Source of the DNA: 2-12-FULL-60-25 sp964638165 | GTDB taxonomy: Bacteria > Patescibacteriota > Patescibacteriia > 2-12-FULL-60-25 | DNA: 15,488 bases | Direction of reading: 5' to 3' | NCBI GenBank assembly: GCA_964638165.1 | Contig: CAZWYJ010000024.1 | Coordinates: 1-15,488, forward strand | In this document: positions 11,846 through 15,488 of the stretch, piece by piece | Layout of the letters: every line of letters begins with the position of its first letter | Position numbering within the stretch: position 1 is the stretch's first letter | Program-made: the position numbers and the translations under genes | Notes under the pieces: generated by a model | Seen by the model: only the letters and a program-made list of their open reading frames with translations | What the model was told of the DNA's origin: nothing | The model's database searches: none

Positions 11846-14200
11846 ATGAAAGATTTACGCATCATCATCGTTTCATGGAATGTTCGGGAAGAGCTCGAGC
11901 GCTGTTTGCATTCTCTGCCGGAGGCATGCGGGAGTTTGTCGTATGATGTCGTGGTTGTGGATAATGCGTCGGAGGATGGGACGAGGGAATGGCTGAAGAC
12001 ATGGGGCGCGGGGCGCGGGGCGCGGGGCGCGGTTTATAATGAGGGGAATCGGGGGTTCGCGAAGGCGTGTAATCAAGGCATTATCGGATATGATGCGCGA
12101 TACGTCCTCCTCTTGAATCCGGATACGGAGTGTTCGCCGGGATCGCTCGCGCAATTCGTCCATGAAGCAGACGCGCGTCCGAAGGCGGGGATTTTGGGGC
12201 CGAAGATTTTGAATGAAGACGGGTCCGTGCAGCCGAGCGTGAGGCGTTTTCCGGGCGTATGGAATCAGCTCGCAGTCCTTCTCAAGGTTCCGCGGATCTT
12301 TCCTTTACTGGGAAAGCTTCTCCTGCGTTCGTATCACGCAGAGGATCTTGATATTGATCGCGAGCAGGACGTTGATCAGGTCATGGGCGCATGTTTTTTG
12401 ATCCGGCGTGAGTTGATCGAAAAGGTCGGGGGATTGGATGAGGCGTATGAGATTTGGTTTGAGGAGGTGGATTACTGCAAGCAGGCGTATGCGAATGGAT
12501 ACGCGGTGCGATATCTCCCGCAGGTTCAGATCCGGCACGTTCGCGGCGCATCGTTCGCGAAGGCTGATGCCAAGCGCAAGCAACGGATTTTTACCGCCTC
12601 TATGCTGACCTATTTTCAGAAATGGCATCCGGGTTGGCGAGCGGGGATGATTGGCGCGTGCCGCTCCATGGTGCTCGGCTTGATGGGAATCAAGGAGGAG
12701 AGGGCGCGCCCCGTCTCTCGCAAAGGCCTCGTGCATCGTGACGAGGGCGGGTTGGGGACCCGCCCCTACGCGCTTCGTACGTGGCTGTTTGCCATCCTGG
12801 GCCTCGAACTCGTCTCTGCGCTCACGATCTTCCAGCATTCCTGGAATTCCGTTGCCTTGATCGCTGTAACGGGTATTGTGGCGTGGCTGGCGTATAAACG
12901 TCCGGCGCTCGCGCTCTCCATTCTACTCTTAGAGCTCGTGATCGGATCAAAGGGCGCGCTTCTCCAGCTCGGCGGCTGGCCCGGCGTCATTTCCTTGCGC
13001 ATCGCAATCTTCATCGCGTTCTTCCTCGGGTGGGGGTTGAATGTGCTCGTGCATCATCGCGTGCCCGGCGTGGTTCTCCTTTTGCAGTCCCGAAAAGCCT
13101 GGATGTTCCTCGTGGCCATGGTCGGGTACGGCGCTTTGCGCGGACTGTCGTTTCATCATCCGGACGCCGGAGCGGACGTGAATGCCTGGCTTTTCCTCGC
13201 GCTCCTCGCGCCGATTTTGGACGTGGCGGAACGGCATGGGGATCTTTTGAAACGATACGCGCTCGGTGCGTTCGTCGCGGGCATCCTCTGGCTTGGCTTG
13301 AAGACGATCGGTCTCGAATACCTGTTTTCGCACGGATTCCCATCCATTTCTCCGGAAGCCTATCTCTGGGTTCGGCGCACGGGCGTGGGTGAAGTCACTC
13401 TCATTACCGCAAACGCTTTTCGGATCTTCATGCAATCGTATATCTGGCTCTTGCCCGCGATGTTTGGGGTGATGTCTTATGCAGTCGGCAGTCGGCAGTC
13501 GGCAGTCGGCAGTCGGAGATGGTTTTTCCTGGCGCTTATTTTTACCACGCTTGGCATCTCGCTGTCTCGGAGCATTTGGATCGGGTGCGCGGTTGGGGGT
13601 ATCACGTTGATTGTATTGTATCGCGCACGATTTTTCCGGGCGTGGAAAACGTTGCTCGAATTTACGGGTGCGGGTGTCGCTGCCCTTGCGATCATCTTCG
13701 TGGTGCTCGCATTCCCGATTCCGCGCGTGGAATTCGCGTCGCTCAAGACGCTTTTCGGATCCCGCGCTTCAACCGGCGATGCCGCGTCTATGAGCCGGTG
13801 GAATCTCTTGCCGATCGTCACCGGGAAGATCGCAGAACATCCGATTCTCGGGAATGGGTTTGGCGCGACTGTGACGTATGAGTCAAAAGACCCCCGCGTG
13901 CTCAAGGATCATCCGGATGGTATGTACACCACGTATGCCTTTGAGTGGGGCTGGCTCGAACATTGGGTAAAGATGGGTATCTTCGGCCTTTTGGCAGTCA
14001 TCGTGGTCATTTTGAGCCTTGTGAGGCGCGTGGCGAAGTCTGCAATGCCGGAATGGCTACGCTATGCCATGCTGGCGACCATCGCCGCCCTCGTCGCCGT
14101 CCACATTTTCACGCCATACCTCAATCATCCGCTTGGGTTAGGGATATTGCTTGCGATCGAGGGGATGGTTGGTTTAAAATATACAAAGCATGGATATTGA
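11846..14200 (+). CDS. Fusion of GT2 glycosyltransferase and O-antigen ligase/polymerase-type membrane protein
   Basis: A 784-residue two-domain protein. Residues 1 to about 280 are a WbbL/rhamnosyltransferase-like GT2: IIIVSWNVREELERCL, VVVVDNASEDG (Asp39), NRGFAKACNQG, LLNPDTE (91-95), MGACFLIRRE and WFEEVDYC (Glu206, Glu207, Asp209). After a linker (about 285-310) come about ten to twelve membrane helices of the Wzy/WaaL type, with SRSIWIG (574-580), HPILGNGFG (665-673) and WGWLEHWVKMGIFGLL. The first half would add a sugar in the cytoplasm; the second would ligate or polymerise the glycan outside. Residues 53-62 come from a GGGGCGC array, 546-557 from a GCAGTCG array, and the linker from a palindromic repeat. 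The start has no Shine-Dalgarno. It overlaps the next gene by 11 bases. Ligase versus polymerase cannot be decided. Confidence 0.88.
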   Translation: MKDLRIIIVSWNVREELERCLHSLPEACGSLSYDVVVVDNASEDGTREWLKTWGAGRGARGAVYNEGNRGFAKACNQGIIGYDARYVLLLNPDTECSPGSLAQFVHEADARPKAGILGPKILNEDGSVQPSVRRFPGVWNQLAVLLKVPRIFPLLGKLLLRSYHAEDLDIDREQDVDQVMGACFLIRRELIEKVGGLDEAYEIWFEEVDYCKQAYANGYAVRYLPQVQIRHVRGASFAKADAKRKQRIFTASMLTYFQKWHPGWRAGMIGACRSMVLGLMGIKEERARPVSRKGLVHRDEGGLGTRPYALRTWLFAILGLELVSALTIFQHSWNSVALIAVTGIVAWLAYKRPALALSILLLELVIGSKGALLQLGGWPGVISLRIAIFIAFFLGWGLNVLVHHRVPGVVLLLQSRKAWMFLVAMVGYGALRGLSFHHPDAGADVNAWLFLALLAPILDVAERHGDLLKRYALGAFVAGILWLGLKTIGLEYLFSHGFPSISPEAYLWVRRTGVGEVTLITANAFRIFMQSYIWLLPAMFGVMSYAVGSRQSAVGSRRWFFLALIFTTLGISLSRSIWIGCAVGGITLIVLYRARFFRAWKTLLEFTGAGVAALAIIFVVLAFPIPRVEFASLKTLFGSRASTGDAASMSRWNLLPIVTGKIAEHPILGNGFGATVTYESKDPRVLKDHPDGMYTTYAFEWGWLEHWVKMGIFGLLAVIVVILSLVRRVAKSAMPEWLRYAMLATIAALVAVHIFTPYLNHPLGLGILLAIEGMVGLKYTKHGY
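12003..12030 (+). repeat. Heptamer array GGGGCGC x4, in coding sequence
   Basis: Four perfect tandem copies of GGGGCGC, followed by GG. They encode the Gly/Ala/Arg stretch from Trp53 to Ala62 in the GT2 half, between the DNASEDG motif and the NRGFAKA motif. In this copy number both motifs share one frame. Losing a copy leads to TGA at 12114-12116; gaining one leads to TAA at 12037-12039. Confidence 0.95.
12727..12765. repeat. Palindromic double hairpin encoding the domain linker
   Basis: CCTCGT (12727-12732) pairs with ACGAGG (12741-12746), and GGGCGGGT (12745-12752) pairs perfectly with ACCCGCCC (12758-12765) around TGGGG. The two stems overlap by two bases, so they may alternate. The element is followed by CTACG. 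It resembles GC-rich dispersed palindromic repeats of intergenic regions but here is translated as residues 299-308 (DEGGLGTRPY) between the GT2 and ligase domains. Confidence 0.75.
13481..13515 (+). repeat. Heptamer array GCAGTCG x5, in coding sequence
   Basis: Five perfect tandem copies of GCAGTCG encode the AVGSRQS-periodic loop (residues 546-557) between two predicted membrane helices, 17 residues before the SRSIWIG motif. All three frames of the array encode rotations of the same heptapeptide without stops, so a copy-number change acts only on the sequence downstream. Loss of one copy leads to TGA at 13608-13610; gain of one leads to TGA at 13879-13881. Confidence 0.97.
14151..14180 (+). 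promoter_or_regulatory. Possible internal promoter before the second HD gene
   Basis: TTGCGA (14151-14156) and TAAAAT (14175-14180), 18 bases apart, lie inside the 3' end of the fusion gene. The -10 ends nine bases before ATG 14190, which would give an almost leaderless transcript. It would let the HD gene be expressed independently of the repeat-bearing gene upstream. Confidence 0.35.
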
Positions 14201-14846
14201 GTTAAGAAACAGATTATTAGGGATTGTTTGTGAGAAGCAGACAAAGACGGACCCGTCGCATGATGTGAATCACGTCATGCGCGTCGTGCGTATGGCAGAG
14301 AAGATCGCACAGAGCGTGGATGCGGATACGGATATTGTTTTCGCCGCCGCCTGTTTTCACGACATTGTCGTTTATCCAAAAAATTCACCTCAAAGCAAGC
14401 ATGAGACGGAAGAAAGCGCAGAAGTAGCCGAAGAGGCACTCCGAATGGCAGGCGGTTTTACCGATGAGAAGATTGAAAAAGTAAAAATGTGCATTCGTCA
14501 GTGTTCGTATTCCAAGGGTATTATTCCAGACATGTTGGAGGCGAAAGTCTTGCAGGACGCAGACAGGCTTGAAGCGACGGGTGCGATTTCAATCATGCGG
14601 ACATTTTCTTCCGGTGGCCAGATGAATAGGCCATTCTATAGATCAGAGGATCCGTTCTGCGAAACGGGAGAGCCCGTGCCTCACGGAAGCGGTTTAGACT
14701 TATTTTACGAACGCCTGCTTCGCGTTGAACAAGGAATGCATACGGATTTTGCGCGAAATATTGCAAAACGAAGAACGGATTTTTTAAAAACGTTTCTCGA
14801 TGAGTTTCGGGAGGAGCTGAAAGAATCTGGAAGTATCGAAGGGTAG
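14190..14846 (+). CDS. YedJ-like HD-domain metal-dependent hydrolase
   Basis: A 218-residue soluble HD phosphohydrolase. The metal motif is complete: SHDVNHVMRV (His24, His28), CFHDIV (His57-Asp58) and QDADRLEATGAI (Asp123, Asp125). The pattern FHDIV...NSPQSKHETEESAEVAEE, VLQDADRLEATGAI and later EDPF matches the E. coli YedJ group of the family. It probably cleaves a small phosphorylated metabolite in the cytoplasm; the substrate is unknown. It starts 11 bases inside the upstream fusion gene with no Shine-Dalgarno. The first 40 codons look more AT-rich than the rest of the cluster (TTA leucines, AAA lysines), which could hint at a separate origin. It is convergent with fmt, 13 bases away. 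Confidence 0.92.
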   Translation: MDIELRNRLLGIVCEKQTKTDPSHDVNHVMRVVRMAEKIAQSVDADTDIVFAAACFHDIVVYPKNSPQSKHETEESAEVAEEALRMAGGFTDEKIEKVKMCIRQCSYSKGIIPDMLEAKVLQDADRLEATGAISIMRTFSSGGQMNRPFYRSEDPFCETGEPVPHGSGLDLFYERLLRVEQGMHTDFARNIAKRRTDFLKTFLDEFREELKESGSIEG

Positions 14847-14865
14847 ATATCGTTTTCGTCTACCC
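14841..14865. other. Hairpin spanning the convergent stops of the HD gene and fmt
   Basis: GGGTAGA (14841-14847) can pair with TCTACCC (14859-14865), with a short CG-TTTT-CG stem inside. Both stop codons lie within the stem. A T-run is missing on either side, so whether it terminates transcription is unclear. Confidence 0.35.
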
Positions 14866-15488
14866 CTCCCACCCTTTCACTCCGCGGAGATAGTCCTCTC
14901 CAGACATGATTTTGCCACCTTCGGGTTGGACGAGGAGGAGTTCCAGCGATGACCCTTCACCGCAGGCAATAGCCGGGCGGTTTTGCCCCATGGTAAAGCG
15001 CGTACCGGCTGCGCGCATCTCGTCCGCCATGAGCGGAACGGCCTTGAGAATCTTGAGACGCTTGTCGCCGACCATGGTCCACGTCCCCGGCCATGGGTGA
15101 TACGCGCGGATGAGGAATCCGATCTGTTCTGCTGGGAGGTTCCAGTTAATCTTTCCGTCCTCGCGCGTGAGGGTTTTGCAAAAGGTCGCGAGTGCGACAT
15201 TCTGTGGCCTTGCTTTCGTCTTACCCTCGATGACGTTTGCCGTCGTGTCTGCGATGAGTTCGGCACCGAGTTCGGCAAGACGATCGTGTAGAGTCTCCGC
15301 CGTATCATCCGGGTGAATCGGCGTTTCTGCCACGGCGTAGACCGGACCCGCGTCCATTTCCGCTTCAATCTTCATGATGCTCACGCCACTCTTTGCGTCT
15401 CCGGCCGCGATCGCGGCATTGATCGGGCTTGCCCCGCGCCAGCGAGGGAGCAGGGAAGCGTGGACATTGATCAGTCCGTGCTTTGGAA
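14860..15488 (-). CDS. fmt: Methionyl-tRNA formyltransferase, C-terminal 208 residues (gene runs off the window)
   Basis: Formylates Met-tRNAi with 10-formyl-tetrahydrofolate so that initiation uses fMet. The visible part begins inside the catalytic domain at PKHGLINVHASLLPRWRGA, which carries the conserved Asn and His of the active site. SPINAAIAAGD follows, then SIMKIEAEMDAGPVYA with the catalytic Asp. The C-terminal OB-like domain has TREDGKINWNLPAEQIGFLIRAYHPWPGTW. About 105 N-terminal residues lie beyond 15488. A GTG at 15384 is only an internal valine (SGVSIM), not a start. The stop is at 14860-14862 and the gene is convergent with the HD hydrolase. Confidence 0.96.
   Translation of the reverse strand, partial: PKHGLINVHASLLPRWRGASPINAAIAAGDAKSGVSIMKIEAEMDAGPVYAVAETPIHPDDTAETLHDRLAELGAELIADTTANVIEGKTKARPQNVALATFCKTLTREDGKINWNLPAEQIGFLIRAYHPWPGTWTMVGDKRLKILKAVPLMADEMRAAGTRFTMGQNRPAIACGEGSSLELLLVQPEGGKIMSGEDYLRGVKGWEG

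Noticed and set aside
13519..13881. A 120-residue plus-strand frame inside the fusion gene
   Set aside because: It is an out-of-frame shadow of the ligase domain, useful only as the frame reached after gain of one GCAGTCG copy.
9970..14200. Recoding of TGA as glycine (Gracilibacteria-type code)
   Set aside because: TGA ends the flippase, GT4 and fusion genes at expected family lengths and overlaps following starts, so it acts as a stop.
15382..15384. A GTG as the fmt start
   Set aside because: The frame stays open upstream and encodes the conserved INVHASLLPRWRGA active-site region, so GTG is an internal Val.

Overview
This window looks like a chromosomal segment from a member of the Patescibacteria (Candidate Phyla Radiation), moderate confidence; the class or order cannot be fixed from the sequence alone. 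Supporting signs are a short alanyl-tRNA synthetase without its C-terminal domain, trimmed or re-extended ribosomal proteins, an RNA polymerase alpha subunit without its C-terminal domain, few Shine-Dalgarno sequences, tight packing, and single small glycan genes with CPR-like architecture. TGA acts as an ordinary stop (flippase, GT4 and GT2-ligase genes), so the Gracilibacteria/Absconditabacteria recoding is not in use. No rRNA, tRNA, CRISPR array, insertion sequence or prophage gene was seen. No gene-free stretch exceeds about 160 bases.

Layout. (1) 16-1875 alaS. (2) 2024-3396 a two-gene lemA-TPM membrane/envelope operon with its own promoter, strong Shine-Dalgarno sites and a terminator at 3435-3475. 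(3) 3553-7586 a ribosomal/transcription operon in the order infA, rpmJ, rpsM, rpsK, rpsD, rpoA, rplQ, rplM, rpsI, driven by a clear sigma-70-type promoter (3489-3517). A strong hairpin lies between rpmJ and rpsM. The operon ends at a hairpin shared with a convergent HD-domain gene (minus strand, 7676-8371). (4) 8491-14846 a surface-polysaccharide operon: a Wzx-like flippase, a GT4 glycosyltransferase, a GT2 glycosyltransferase, a 784-residue fusion of a GT2 glycosyltransferase with an O-antigen ligase/polymerase-type membrane domain, and a YedJ-like HD hydrolase. (5) 14860-15488 the C-terminal two thirds of fmt on the minus strand, running off the window.

How the genes work together. The operon in (3) supplies initiation factor, small and large subunit proteins and the polymerase assembly scaffold; alaS and fmt are further translation genes. 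The cluster in (4) would add sugars to a lipid-linked glycan on the inner face of the membrane (GT4, GT2, the GT2 half of the fusion), flip it (Wzx-like protein) and polymerise or transfer it on the outer face (ligase half).

The most unusual signal is a concentration of seven-base tandem repeats in and around the GT2-ligase gene. Four GGGGCGC copies lie in its glycosyltransferase half and five GCAGTCG copies in its membrane half. An inverted pair of four-copy TCGTAGA/TGGTAGA-type arrays lies directly upstream, and a GC-rich double hairpin of dispersed-repeat appearance encodes the linker between the two domains. Seven is not a multiple of three, so a change of one copy in either coding array brings an early stop. 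The gene may therefore be a doubly phase-variable surface-glycan switch, or a target of a repeat-spreading process.
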